Positions 1 to 7,889 of a stretch of DNA of 36,509 nucleotides are shown here, piece by piece (positions within the stretch are counted from its first letter, which is position 1; each line of letters begins with the position of its first letter). The notes beneath the pieces are model-generated. The model had not been told where the DNA came from. It saw only the letters and a list, made by a program, of their open reading frames with translations, and did not search any database. The translations under genes were made by a program, and so were the position numbers. The DNA is from Lachnospiraceae bacterium (GTDB lineage: Bacteria > Bacillota > Clostridia > Lachnospirales > Lachnospiraceae). The stretch spans positions 1-36,509 of the forward strand of contig JAFUZE010000100.1 of the NCBI GenBank assembly GCA_017476765.1, in the 5' to 3' direction.

Positions 1-2499
1 CCGCGTGCGAATGTCATTCGTGAGACCTCCGATCCGGGAGATGTCATTATTTTACTGGGCGGAAGAACCGGGCGTGACGGGTGCGGCGGTGCAACCGGCT
101 CCTCGAAGGTTCACACGGAAACCTCGATCGAGACGTGCGGAGCGGAGGTTCAGAAAGGAAATGCGCCGACCGAGCGGAAGATACAGAGGCTTTTTCGGAG
201 AGGAGAGGTCAGCAGGCTGATCAAAAAGTGTAACGATTTCGGCGCAGGCGGTGTTTCCGTTGCGATCGGTGAGCTGGCGGACGGTCTGAATGTTGATCTG
301 GACAAGGTTCCGAAGAAATATGCCGGACTGGACGGAACGGAGCTCGCGATTTCCGAATCGCAGGAGAGAATGGCAGTTGTCGTAGACCCGAAGGACGTCG
401 GGCAGTTCCTTTCCTATGCGGCAGAGGAAAATCTTGAGGCGGTTTGTGTCGCAACCGTCACGGAGGAGCCGAGGCTCGTCCTGAAATGGAGAGGTCGTGA
501 GATCGTCAATTTAAGCCGTGCGTTTCTCAATACGAACGGTGCGCACCAGGAGACAAAGGTTCAGGTTGACATTCCGGATGAAAACGAGAATTATCTGGAG
601 AAAATCGCGCTCGAACAGGTCAAAGACGCTGTGGAGAAGAAGGATGCGCGCACAGCCTATCTGGCTACGCTGAGCGATTTAAATGTGTGCAGCCAGAAGG
701 GACTTGTCGAGATGTTTGACGCATCGATCGGAGCCGGCAGCGTGTATATGCCGTATGGCGGCAAATATCAGCTGACCGAGACACAGACGATGGTTGCCAA
801 GCTTCCGGTACTCAAGGAAAATGCCCACGGCGGCAGGACGGAGACCGTGACGATGATGAGCTATGGCTTTGATCCGTATCTGTCGAGCTGGAGCCCGTAT
901 CATGGTGCTGTCTATGCAGTGCTGGAATCGCTGTCCAAGATTGTCGCTGCAGGCGGTGATTATAAAAAGGTGCGCTTCACGTTCCAGGAATATTTCCGCA
1001 GGATGACAGAGGAGCCGGAGCGGTGGAGTCAGCCGTTTGCCGCACTTCTCGGCGCATACGATGCCCAGATCGGGTTCGGGCTTCCGAGCATCGGCGGAAA
1101 GGACAGCATGTCAGGTACATTTAACGACATTGATGTACCACCGACACTTGTGTCATTCGCAGTGGATGTGGCAAGGTATTCCGACATTATTACACCGGAA
1201 TTAAAAGTGGTCGGCAATCGGCTCGTGAAATTTGAGATTGAGAAGGACGAGTATTCCCTTCCGAAGTATGATAAGGTCATGGAGCTGTATGAGAAGGTTC
1301 AAACCCTTATCAAGAATAAGACAATCGTGTCAGCTTATGTGATTGCCTCAACCGGCGTTGCGGCTGCAGTGTCGAAGATGGCATTCGGCAACGGACTTGG
1401 CGTCAAGTTTGATGACAGCCTCCCGCTGGAAGCATTGTTCCGAAATGAGACAGGCAGTCTTGTCGTTGAGATTGCAGCCGGAAAAGAGGAAAAACTCGAT
1501 CTGCCGTACACGGTAGTCGGCGAGGTTGTAAAGGATGGCTTTACGTTTGCAGGCGTTACGATCTCCGGCGAGGAAGCGCTGCGGGCATGGAAGCAGAAGC
1601 TGGAAAAGGTATTTCCGAGCAGGGCAATCGACGACCGGTCGCCGATTGAGACGAAGCTGTATGATACAAATGACATTTATGTCTGCAAACATAAGGTGGC
1701 AAAGCCGACGGTATTTATACCGGTATTTCCGGGTACGAACTGCGAGTACGACAGTACAAAGGCGTTCGAGCGTGCGGGCGCAAATGTCGTGACAAAGGTA
1801 TTTAAAAATCTTTCAGCTGCAGATATACGGGAATCGGTCGATGTGTTTGAGCGTGCGATTGAGGATGCGCAGATCATTATGTTTCCGGGTGGTTTCTCGG
1901 CAGGAGATGAACCGGACGGAAGTGCGAAGTTCTTTGCAACTGCCTTCCGGAATGAGAAGCTGAAGGAAGCGGTCATGAAGCTTTTGAATGAACGGGATGG
2001 TCTGGCGCTCGGCATCTGTAACGGTTTTCAGGCTCTGATCAAGCTTGGTCTGGTTCCGTTCGGAAGTATTGTCGGTCAGAAGGAGGATTCCCCGACACTG
2101 ACGTTCAATACGATTAACCGCCACATCTCCAAGATGGTCTACACGAAGGTTGTTACGAACAAATCCCCGTGGTTACAGGGAGCGGAGCTGGGCAAAACGT
2201 ATGTCAATCCGGCATCTCACGGCGAGGGACGCTTTGTCGCACCAAAGGAGTGGCTTGAAAAGCTCTTTGCGAACGGACAGGTGGCGACCCAGTATGTGGA
2301 CATTGACGGAAATATTTCGATGGATGAGGAGTGGAATGTCAACGGCTCTTATGCCGCAATAGAAGGAATTACTTCACCGGATGGCAGATGTCTGGGCAAG
2401 ATGGCACACTCCGAGAGAAGAGACGAGGCAGTTGCCATCAATATTTACGGGGAGCAGGATATGAAGATTTTTGAATCCGGCGTTGCTTATTTCAAGTAA
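1..2499 (+). CDS. purL: Phosphoribosylformylglycinamidine synthase, single-chain PurL (5' end missing)
   Basis: Catalyses the ATP- and glutamine-dependent conversion of FGAR to FGAM in de novo purine synthesis, in the cytoplasm. The frame is open from base 1, where the text reads as PurL (a GGRTGRDGCGGATGSS nucleotide-binding stretch), so about 832 C-terminal residues of a normally ~1250-residue protein are present. The end is a class I glutamine amidotransferase domain: PVFPGTNCEYD, then the nucleophile motif GICNGFQ (Cys codon at 2017-2019), then a HGEGRF segment carrying the catalytic His. The ATG at 370 is internal, not the start. Fusion of synthetase and amidotransferase matches the large PurL of Clostridia and proteobacteria rather than the PurSQL complex of Bacillus. 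A terminator follows at 2733-2782. Identification is very secure; only the 5' boundary is unknown. Confidence 0.97.
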   Translation, partial: PRANVIRETSDPGDVIILLGGRTGRDGCGGATGSSKVHTETSIETCGAEVQKGNAPTERKIQRLFRRGEVSRLIKKCNDFGAGGVSVAIGELADGLNVDLDKVPKKYAGLDGTELAISESQERMAVVVDPKDVGQFLSYAAEENLEAVCVATVTEEPRLVLKWRGREIVNLSRAFLNTNGAHQETKVQVDIPDENENYLEKIALEQVKDAVEKKDARTAYLATLSDLNVCSQKGLVEMFDASIGAGSVYMPYGGKYQLTETQTMVAKLPVLKENAHGGRTETVTMMSYGFDPYLSSWSPYHGAVYAVLESLSKIVAAGGDYKKVRFTFQEYFRRMTEEPERWSQPFAALLGAYDAQIGFGLPSIGGKDSMSGTFNDIDVPPTLVSFAVDVARYSDIITPELKVVGNRLVKFEIEKDEYSLPKYDKVMELYEKVQTLIKNKTIVSAYVIASTGVAAAVSKMAFGNGLGVKFDDSLPLEALFRNETGSLVVEIAAGKEEKLDLPYTVVGEVVKDGFTFAGVTISGEEALRAWKQKLEKVFPSRAIDDRSPIETKLYDTNDIYVCKHKVAKPTVFIPVFPGTNCEYDSTKAFERAGANVVTKVFKNLSAADIRESVDVFERAIEDAQIIMFPGGFSAGDEPDGSAKFFATAFRNEKLKEAVMKLLNERDGLALGICNGFQALIKLGLVPFGSIVGQKEDSPTLTFNTINRHISKMVYTKVVTNKSPWLQGAELGKTYVNPASHGEGRFVAPKEWLEKLFANGQVATQYVDIDGNISMDEEWNVNGSYAAIEGITSPDGRCLGKMAHSERRDEAVAINIYGEQDMKIFESGVAYFK

Positions 2500-2589
2500 T
2501 TAAGGATAATGATCGGGTGATGATCAAGGAATCATCTGTGAATCGGATTTTCGTGCCGAATCGCTGCTGACTGCAGTGAACCGCAGTTT

Positions 2590-2719
2590 CTAAGGAAAAG
2601 CTGATTAAATCAGCTTTTCCTTAGATTGCTCCGCATGGATGCGCAGAAATTCGCTGTGGAAAGGCACTTTGTGCCTGCGAATTTCGCGCGGGAAACACTT
2701 AATCAGTGTTTCCCTAAGG
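2590..2719. repeat. Compact three-hairpin intergenic element (MITE/REP-like)
   Basis: About 130 bp packed with perfect inverted repeats. Hairpin 1 has 17-bp arms, CTAAGGAAAAGCTGATT at 2590-2606 and its complement at 2608-2624. Hairpin 2 has an outer stem GAAATTCGC (2646-2654) with GCGAATTTC (2677-2685), enclosing AGGCAC (2662-2667) and GTGCCT (2671-2676). Hairpin 3 has GGGAAACACT (2690-2699) and AGTGTTTCCC (2705-2714). CTAAGG occurs at both outer ends as a direct repeat. This architecture is typical of dispersed non-autonomous repeats, but no second copy occurs in the window, so mobility is inference. A 71-codon minus-strand ORF through it (2605-2820) is probably a by-product of the repeat. 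Confidence 0.7.
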
Positions 2720-2732
2720 AATCGTACAAATG

Positions 2733-2782
2733 AAACTCTCAGAAAGTCGTGTTTTTCATACATGACGGTCTGGGAGTTTTTT
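2733..2782 (+). terminator. Rho-independent terminator downstream of purL
   Basis: AAACTCTCAGA (2733-2743) pairs with TCTGGGAGTTT (2769-2779), with one G-U pair, and a T-run follows directly. It lies beyond the repeat element and probably ends the purL transcript. Confidence 0.75.
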
Positions 2783-2850
2783 GTGTGAAGAGAGAATGAG
2801 ATACTTTTGCAGCCTTGCAAAAACAGGGCTGCGCTTTGTCTGACGCTCGA

Positions 2851-2881
2851 TTCACGCGTTATTTCCTGTGTGCATATAATG
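2851..2881 (+). promoter_or_regulatory. Promoter of dpaAB (possible sigma-K or sigma-A type)
   Basis: Two readings overlap. For sigma-K, the mother-cell sporulation factor: AC (2854-2855), a 17-nt spacer, then CATATAATG (2873-2881), fitting the AC / CATAnnnT pattern. For sigma-A: TTCACG (2851-2856), an 18-nt spacer, then TATAAT (2875-2880). Since dpaAB acts in the mother cell late in sporulation, sigma-K is the more attractive reading, but sequence alone cannot decide. Confidence 0.45.
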
Positions 2882-2927
2882 TTGAAAAGGGGAATGATTG
2901 CCCTTGTCCTTTAGCAGGGAGGAACGT

Positions 2928-3758
2928 ATGGAAAAGAAGAAAATTCTCGTAATAGGGGGAGACGAAAGGCAGAAGTATCTTGCAGGGGCGCTTAAGGACA
3001 AAGCGTTTGAGGTTGCGTACGAAGAACAAGTGACCCCGTCTGTCAGTGAAAGAATCAAAAGCTGTCAGATTCTGCTGCTTCCGATCGCGGCGAAGGAACC
3101 GATTACAGATGTGGCGGCAGAGTATGCCGTAAGCGGTCAGAAAATTTATGGCGGTGTGTTCCCCGCCGGTTTTTCCGCAGCATGTGAAGAAAAGGGAGTC
3201 CTGCTCTATGATTATATGAAAGATGACACGATTGCCATACAGAATGCCGTCGCTACGGCAGAGGGAGCTATTGCCGAGGCAATTGTGGGAAGCAAGAGGA
3301 ATCTCCATAACAGCCGCTGCCTTGTGCTCGGCTTTGGCAGGTGCGGGGAAATTTTGGCGGATAAGCTGAAGGGACTGAAATGTGACGTGACTATCATGGT
3401 GAGAAGTGAGAAGGCAATGGCGAAAGCAGCCGCATATGGATACCATGTAAAAGCCTTTGGACAGAAGATAGAGTCACAGAAGGAGGAGAAAAAGGAGGAC
3501 TATCATTTTATTTTCAATACAGTACCGGCGATGGTCGCGGACAGGCGTTTTTTGGAAAAGCAAAGCCGTAATACCCTGATCATCGATCTTGCCTCCGCTC
3601 CGGGCGGGGTAGACCGGAGGGCGTGTGAGGAACTCGGCATCACTTTAAAAAGCTGTCTCGGGCTGCCTGCAAAGTATGCGCCTGAGACTTCGGCAGATAT
3701 TCTGGCAAAAATCATCAGCAGACGGGAGTGGGATGAGGAAAGGAGTGTAGGAGTATGA
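2928..3758 (+). CDS. dpaA: Dipicolinate synthase subunit A
   Basis: One of two subunits that make dipicolinic acid, the spore-core Ca-chelator, from a lysine-pathway intermediate (known of the SpoVFA/DpaA family). The 276-residue protein has an N-terminal Rossmann-like half and a nucleotide-binding GFGRCGE motif around residue 140 (LVLGFGRCGEILADKL). The start is the ATG at 2928, preceded by AGGGAGG; a TTG 30 bp upstream is in frame but has no comparable ribosome binding site. The stop overlaps the start of dpaB (ATGA), which indicates translational coupling. In Bacillus the pair sits next to asd-dapG-dapA; here it stands alone. The gene implies that the host forms endospores. Confidence 0.95.
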   Translation: MEKKKILVIGGDERQKYLAGALKDKAFEVAYEEQVTPSVSERIKSCQILLLPIAAKEPITDVAAEYAVSGQKIYGGVFPAGFSAACEEKGVLLYDYMKDDTIAIQNAVATAEGAIAEAIVGSKRNLHNSRCLVLGFGRCGEILADKLKGLKCDVTIMVRSEKAMAKAAAYGYHVKAFGQKIESQKEEKKEDYHFIFNTVPAMVADRRFLEKQSRNTLIIDLASAPGGVDRRACEELGITLKSCLGLPAKYAPETSADILAKIISRREWDEERSVGV

Positions 3759-4351
3759 AGAAGCGATCGGAGCTTACAATCGGATGGGCGATCACAGGCT
3801 CTTTTTGTACTTTTGCGAAGGTGAAGGAGCAGATACGGGCGCTGCAAAAGCAGGAGGTCAATATGATTCCCATATTCTCCTTCAACGCAGCTGAGACGGA
3901 TTCCCGTTTCGGCAGGGCGGAGGATTTTGTGCGGGAAATTGAGCAGATTACCGGCAAAAAGGGCATTTATACGATTCCGGAGGCGGAACCGATCGGACCG
4001 TCATCCTTACTTGACATCCTTGTCATTGCACCTTGTACCGGCAATACCCTTGCGAAGCTGTGTCATGGTATCACCGATACACCGGTACTCATGGCAGCCA
4101 AGGCACATCTGCGGGGAGAAAAGCCGGTCGTGCTTTCCGTCGCCAGCAATGACAGCCTCGGCATGAATTTTAAAAATATCGGTCTGCTCATGAATACGAA
4201 AAATATCTACTTTGTCCCGTTTGGTCAGGATGACTGTGTCAAAAAGCCGGCATCAATGGTCGCACATGTGGAGCTTTTAGGCGACACGATCAATGCTGCC
4301 CTTGAGGGAAAACAGCTGCAGCCGGTCATCCGTGAGTATTTACAGACATAG
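3755..4351 (+). CDS. dpaB: Dipicolinate synthase subunit B (flavoprotein family)
   Basis: Second subunit of dipicolinate synthase. The 198-residue protein belongs to the flavoprotein (HFCD) fold: near the N-terminus it has IGWAITGSFCTF, an FMN-binding-type loop, later the APCTGNTLAKL segment, and the C-terminal part has ASNDSLGMNFKNIG, all typical of SpoVFB. It starts at the ATG inside the dpaA stop (4-bp ATGA overlap), so it is almost surely translated together with dpaA. Its last 12 bp overlap the 3' end of asnB on the opposite strand. No terminator is visible between the two converging genes. Confidence 0.95.
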   Translation: MKKRSELTIGWAITGSFCTFAKVKEQIRALQKQEVNMIPIFSFNAAETDSRFGRAEDFVREIEQITGKKGIYTIPEAEPIGPSSLLDILVIAPCTGNTLAKLCHGITDTPVLMAAKAHLRGEKPVVLSVASNDSLGMNFKNIGLLMNTKNIYFVPFGQDDCVKKPASMVAHVELLGDTINAALEGKQLQPVIREYLQT

Positions 4352-6190
4352 TGCAACATGATATTCCGTCATCCAGTAATGAATCTGCAGAAGATAGGCA
4401 ATCATCTGCGGTCCTGCCATAAGCTGCCCGTACCAGGGGCTTCCGTAATCCTTTACACTGCTTAAAAACGTATCCACTGCCGCATGGTTGAGCAGGGGAT
4501 AAAGCGGGCTTGAGGATGTCACCTCATCGCGGAAGCGGTCTGTGAGCAGCTTTTCGTAGGCAGGATGATACGTCTTAGGATACGGGCATTTCGGACGAAA
4601 CAGCACTTCGTCGGGGAGAAGGGACACACATGCCTGACGAAGCAGGTTCTTGACAAGGCCGCCCTTTGCCTTCATTTCCCACGGGACGTTAAAAACGTAA
4701 GTGAGCAGTGCCTGATCTGCAAAAGGAACTCTTGCTTCCAGACCGGAGTGCATACTTGTGCGATCCATGCGGTTTAAAAGAGTCTGCATAAAATAACGGA
4801 TGTTCAGATAGGCGATCCGGCGCCGGCTCGTCTCCACCTCGTTTTCACCGGGCAGCAGTTCAACCTCCGCAATGGAGCTTTGGTAGGCGTTTTGCACATA
4901 CTCATCCATGTGCAGCTGTGAAAGCAGTCCTTCCTCGAGCATTTTTTTGCGGGGCGATAAATCCGGAGTCCACGGGAAGGTTTCCGCGCGCAGGAACTGC
5001 TCCTTGTGAAACCACGGATAGCCGCCGAATATCTCATCTGCGCATTCACCGGTCAGAACAACCTTGTGTGTCCGACTGACCTCTCCGCAAAAATAGAGCA
5101 GTGACGAATCGACATCCGCCATGCACGGAAGATCATGCGCCTTGACCGATTCCAAAAGCAGATCCGCCTGTTTTGTGGTCGTACATTCGAGATAGTGATG
5201 GCTGCTTCCCAGATACTCTGCCATCTTTTCCACATAAGGACGGTCGAGGGAGGGCTGAAACGCATTCGGAGTAAAATAGTCTGCATTGTCTACGAAATCA
5301 AAGGAAAAGGTGTGCAGTGTTTTTCCATGCTTTTTCAGCTCCCCGGCCAAAATGGAGGAGACGATGCTGCTGTCTATGCCGCCCGATAAGAACGTGCACA
5401 CGTCTACATCGGATATCATCTGGCGCTTGACCGCACGATAGAGAAGCTCTCTCGTTTTCTCAATCGTGTCCTCGTAGCTGTCATGATGAGGAGCGGAGTG
5501 AATAGAAAAATAGGTGTTATCTTTTATGCCAAAACGGCTGCAGGCAAGGTAGTGGCCGGGTTTTAGTTCAGTTATGTCAACAAAAACGGCATTTCCCGGT
5601 GTGCGTGCGGGACCAAGACCGAAAATTTCGTTCAAGCCATCTGCCGACACCTTTGCCTGAATGCCAGGAAAACAAAAAAGTGCTTTTATTTCTGACGAAA
5701 AAACGATTGTGTCATTTATTATAGAGTAAAAAAGCGGTTTGATACCAAACGGGTCACGATAGAGATAGAGAGTTTCGTAACGACTGTTATATATTGCGAA
5801 GGAGTATATTCCGTCCAGTTTTTTCACAAAATCCGGGCCATATTCCAGATAACATTCCAAAATAACTTCTGTGTCAGAAGTTGTCTCAAAGCTGTGATTT
5901 AAAGAAATTAAATCTTCTCTTAATTCTTTGTAATTGTAGATCTCACCATTGAAAATGACAGTAAAGGTATGACCGGAATACTGCTTTGTCATAGGCTGTG
6001 TACCTGTCTTTAAGTCGATGATGGACAATCTTGTATGTGCCAGACCACATCGATCTGTTAACATAACGTTATTCTCGTCCGGTCCCCGGTGACGCTGCAC
6101 CAGATTCATGCGTTCGAGAATGCTGCGGTAGGATTCCGCTGCATCGAGATAGCAGGCACGAGGATGAAAAAATCCTGCAATGGAGCACAT
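4340..6190 (-). CDS. asnB: Asparagine synthase, glutamine-hydrolysing
   Basis: Makes asparagine from aspartate, ATP and glutamine. It is 616 residues. The start is set at 6190 so that Cys2 (MCSIAGFF) is the N-terminal nucleophile of the class II amidotransferase, with AGGAACG just upstream; an ATG 15 bp earlier would bury the Cys and is rejected. N-terminal domain: RHRGPDE and FNGEIYNY. Synthetase domain: the pyrophosphatase P-loop LSGGIDSS, followed by LTGECADEIFGGYPW. A stand-alone copy with its own upstream region facing the radical SAM gene. The 3' end overlaps dpaB by 12 bp in antisense. Some family members modify cell-wall or peptide substrates instead, but the complete motif set favours ordinary AsnB. 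Confidence 0.94.
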   Translation of the reverse strand: MCSIAGFFHPRACYLDAAESYRSILERMNLVQRHRGPDENNVMLTDRCGLAHTRLSIIDLKTGTQPMTKQYSGHTFTVIFNGEIYNYKELREDLISLNHSFETTSDTEVILECYLEYGPDFVKKLDGIYSFAIYNSRYETLYLYRDPFGIKPLFYSIINDTIVFSSEIKALFCFPGIQAKVSADGLNEIFGLGPARTPGNAVFVDITELKPGHYLACSRFGIKDNTYFSIHSAPHHDSYEDTIEKTRELLYRAVKRQMISDVDVCTFLSGGIDSSIVSSILAGELKKHGKTLHTFSFDFVDNADYFTPNAFQPSLDRPYVEKMAEYLGSSHHYLECTTTKQADLLLESVKAHDLPCMADVDSSLLYFCGEVSRTHKVVLTGECADEIFGGYPWFHKEQFLRAETFPWTPDLSPRKKMLEEGLLSQLHMDEYVQNAYQSSIAEVELLPGENEVETSRRRIAYLNIRYFMQTLLNRMDRTSMHSGLEARVPFADQALLTYVFNVPWEMKAKGGLVKNLLRQACVSLLPDEVLFRPKCPYPKTYHPAYEKLLTDRFRDEVTSSSPLYPLLNHAAVDTFLSSVKDYGSPWYGQLMAGPQMIAYLLQIHYWMTEYHVALCL

Positions 6191-6289
6191 AATCGTTCCT
6201 CGCATAAATGTTAGTTGGTAAAAGCATATGCGTATGTGGCGGTATTCATGCCCATTTTTGTCTCACTGTCGCTTTGCTGCAATTTTGTC

Positions 6290-6318
6290 TTGACAGGCAA
6301 AATGCAGGTATATACAAT
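6290..6318 (+). promoter_or_regulatory. Sigma-A promoter of the radical SAM gene
   Basis: TTGACA (6290-6295), exactly 17 nt, then TACAAT (6313-6318). The predicted transcription start (about 6325) falls at the edge of the palindrome at 6326-6342. Confidence 0.75.
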
Positions 6319-6325
6319 AGAATTA

Positions 6326-6342
6326 GCGCAATCTAATTGCGC
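6326..6342. promoter_or_regulatory. Operator palindrome GCGCAAT-N3-ATTGCGC
   Basis: A perfect 7-bp inverted repeat with a CTA centre, placed at the predicted +1 of the promoter at 6290-6318, where a bound dimer would block initiation. Size and symmetry resemble MarR-type sites, but no regulator gene lies next to it in this window, so the binding protein is unknown. Confidence 0.65.
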
Positions 6343-6396
6343 AAAATTTAAAAGCGTGGGTATTAGAAAAAAGGATGGTAGGATGAGGTGATCGCA

Positions 6397-7503
6397 ATGG
6401 AGAAAAATTTCGACATAGGGAACTATATGACAAAGGGTGTGGAGCGTGTTGTGGCAGATGCCATCAAAGCAACGTTAAAAGATCCGAGGGAGAGCGCGTT
6501 CATGCTGAAATTTGCTGCTGCCAGCCGCACTGCATCGAAAAAGAGGGCGGCTGCCAAAGCTGCAGGAGAGCATATTCCGCCGTTTCTGATCGCCAGCATC
6601 ACTTCAAACTGTAATCTTCACTGTGCAGGCTGTTATTCCAGATGCAATCACGCAACAGTGGATGAAGAGCCGGTGAGCCAGTTAAGCAGCGATGAATGGC
6701 TGAAGATTTTTGAAGAGGCAGATGAAATCGGTGTGAGTTTCATTCTTCTCGCCGGCGGAGAGCCGTTGCTTAGAAGAGATATCATAGAAGCTGCGGGAAC
6801 GAAACAAAATCTTCTGTTTCCCATTTTTACGAATGGTACTTTTATCGATGAACGCTACTTTGATCTTTTTGACAGGTGCAGGAATCTGATTCCGGTTCTG
6901 AGTATGGAAGGGAATCAGGAAGTAACCGATGCAAGACGCGGTGACGGTATTTATGACAGACTGATTTCCGGCATGGATGAGTTTCATAGAAGGAGTCTGT
7001 TGTTTGGAGCATCCGTCACCGTTACGACGGAAAATATCAGGGAAGTAGTTTCCGATCATTTTGTCGGCGGTCTGGCAGGCAGAGGCTGCAAGCTTGTCGT
7101 ATTTGTAGAATTTGTCCCCGTGACGGAAGAAAGCAAGGAACTGGCTCCGGGAGACGAGGAGCGCACGTTCCTCAGAAGCGAGATCGCAAAACTCAGAGAA
7201 GCATATCCGGAAATGGTATTTATTTCCTTTCCGGGAGATGAAAAAAGCTCCGGCGGATGTATTGCGGCCGGACGCGGCTTTTTTCATATCAATTCTCACG
7301 GCGGAGCGGAGCCGTGCCCGTTTTCACCGTATTCGGATATCAATGTGCGGGATACATCCCTTCGTGAAGCCGTAAATTCAGATTTGTTTGCTGCACTCAG
7401 AAACGGAGAGCTTTTGATAGATGATCATGACGGAGGCTGCGTACTTTATGAGAAGCGCGAGCAGGTGGAGGCGTTGCTTGCCGGAGCACATCAGAGGCTA
7501 TGA
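6397..7503 (+). CDS. Radical SAM protein with SPASM-like C-terminus, substrate unknown
   Basis: A 368-residue radical SAM enzyme. The [4Fe-4S]-SAM motif is CNLHCAGCY (Cys72, Cys76, Cys79), followed by the LLAGGEPLLRRDI glycine-rich SAM-binding strand. C-terminal cysteines at about 288 (GGCIAAGRG), 307 (EPCPF) and 348 (GGCVLY) suggest an auxiliary cluster of SPASM or twitch type. The N-terminal ~60 residues are helical and Lys/Ala-rich. The ATG at 6397 is chosen because AGGTG lies 7 nt upstream; a GTG at 6388 is less likely. It is monocistronic: own promoter and operator upstream, terminator at 7597-7634. No peptide precursor or partner enzyme is adjacent. Function cannot be assigned beyond the superfamily. 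Confidence 0.88.
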   Translation: MEKNFDIGNYMTKGVERVVADAIKATLKDPRESAFMLKFAAASRTASKKRAAAKAAGEHIPPFLIASITSNCNLHCAGCYSRCNHATVDEEPVSQLSSDEWLKIFEEADEIGVSFILLAGGEPLLRRDIIEAAGTKQNLLFPIFTNGTFIDERYFDLFDRCRNLIPVLSMEGNQEVTDARRGDGIYDRLISGMDEFHRRSLLFGASVTVTTENIREVVSDHFVGGLAGRGCKLVVFVEFVPVTEESKELAPGDEERTFLRSEIAKLREAYPEMVFISFPGDEKSSGGCIAAGRGFFHINSHGGAEPCPFSPYSDINVRDTSLREAVNSDLFAALRNGELLIDDHDGGCVLYEKREQVEALLAGAHQRL

Positions 7504-7596
7504 GGTGATACTGGCATCTGATGAAGAGGGGAATGATCTGTGTGTCAGACAGTTCCGATAGGACATAACGCAGTCACAAATATGATTTTAAAAAGC

Positions 7597-7638
7597 GCCG
7601 AGTCTTTAGAAAGCTTAGAAAGACTTGGCGTTACTTTT
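7597..7638 (+). terminator. Rho-independent terminator after the radical SAM gene
   Basis: GCCGAGTCTTT (7597-7607) pairs with AAAGACTTGGC (7619-7629), with one G-U pair, an 11-nt loop and then GTTACTTTTT. An A-run precedes the stem, so it may also work on the other strand. Confidence 0.8.
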
Positions 7639-7695
7639 TAAAAGCTCCAAATCCGATATCCCTATTATACTGTCTGTGAAGTATGATTTTCCTGT

Positions 7696-7724
7696 TTCAC
7701 AGTCTGCAATAGTTGTGCTATACT
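7696..7724 (+). promoter_or_regulatory. Promoter of the GTPase-nuclease operon
   Basis: TTCACA (7696-7701), 17 nt, then TATACT (7719-7724). It leaves a leader of about 160 nt before the ATG at 7890, long enough for leader control. Confidence 0.65.
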
Positions 7725-7733
7725 GGAATAGCA

Positions 7734-7808
7734 ATGTGTGAAGTAAGAAGAGACGAAAAGTACAGGGAAGCGAAAAGTGCAGCAAGGCGAAAAAAGCCGA
7801 ACATATAA
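7734..7808 (+). CDS. Possible 24-codon leader peptide, Arg/Lys-rich
   Basis: A short ORF whose ATG lies only a few bases after the predicted transcription start. It encodes a strongly basic peptide (starts MCEVRRDEKYREAK, ends RRKKPNI) with AGA, AGG and CGA arginine codons. Leader peptides controlling attenuation are known upstream of tet(M)-type genes, which makes the position suggestive. Against it: no ribosome binding site, and no clear terminator hairpin between it and the GTPase gene. Low confidence. Confidence 0.2.
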   Translation: MCEVRRDEKYREAKSAARRKKPNI

Positions 7809-7889
7809 AATTGTGAGTAACAAAAAGGTTAAGAAGCATAACAGCCCAAAGGGTATAAGCGATCATAAAAACAAGGGAAGTAAGAAAAG

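Noticed and set aside
2605-2820. 71-residue minus-strand ORF through the repeat element
   Set aside because: It is made mostly of inverted-repeat sequence, has no ribosome binding site and runs over a terminator; a by-product of the repeat.
7504-7596. Short ORFs after the radical SAM gene as a RiPP precursor
   Set aside because: The candidates are only about 15-18 codons, have no leader-core features, and the enzyme has no recognisable peptide-binding domain; not enough to call.
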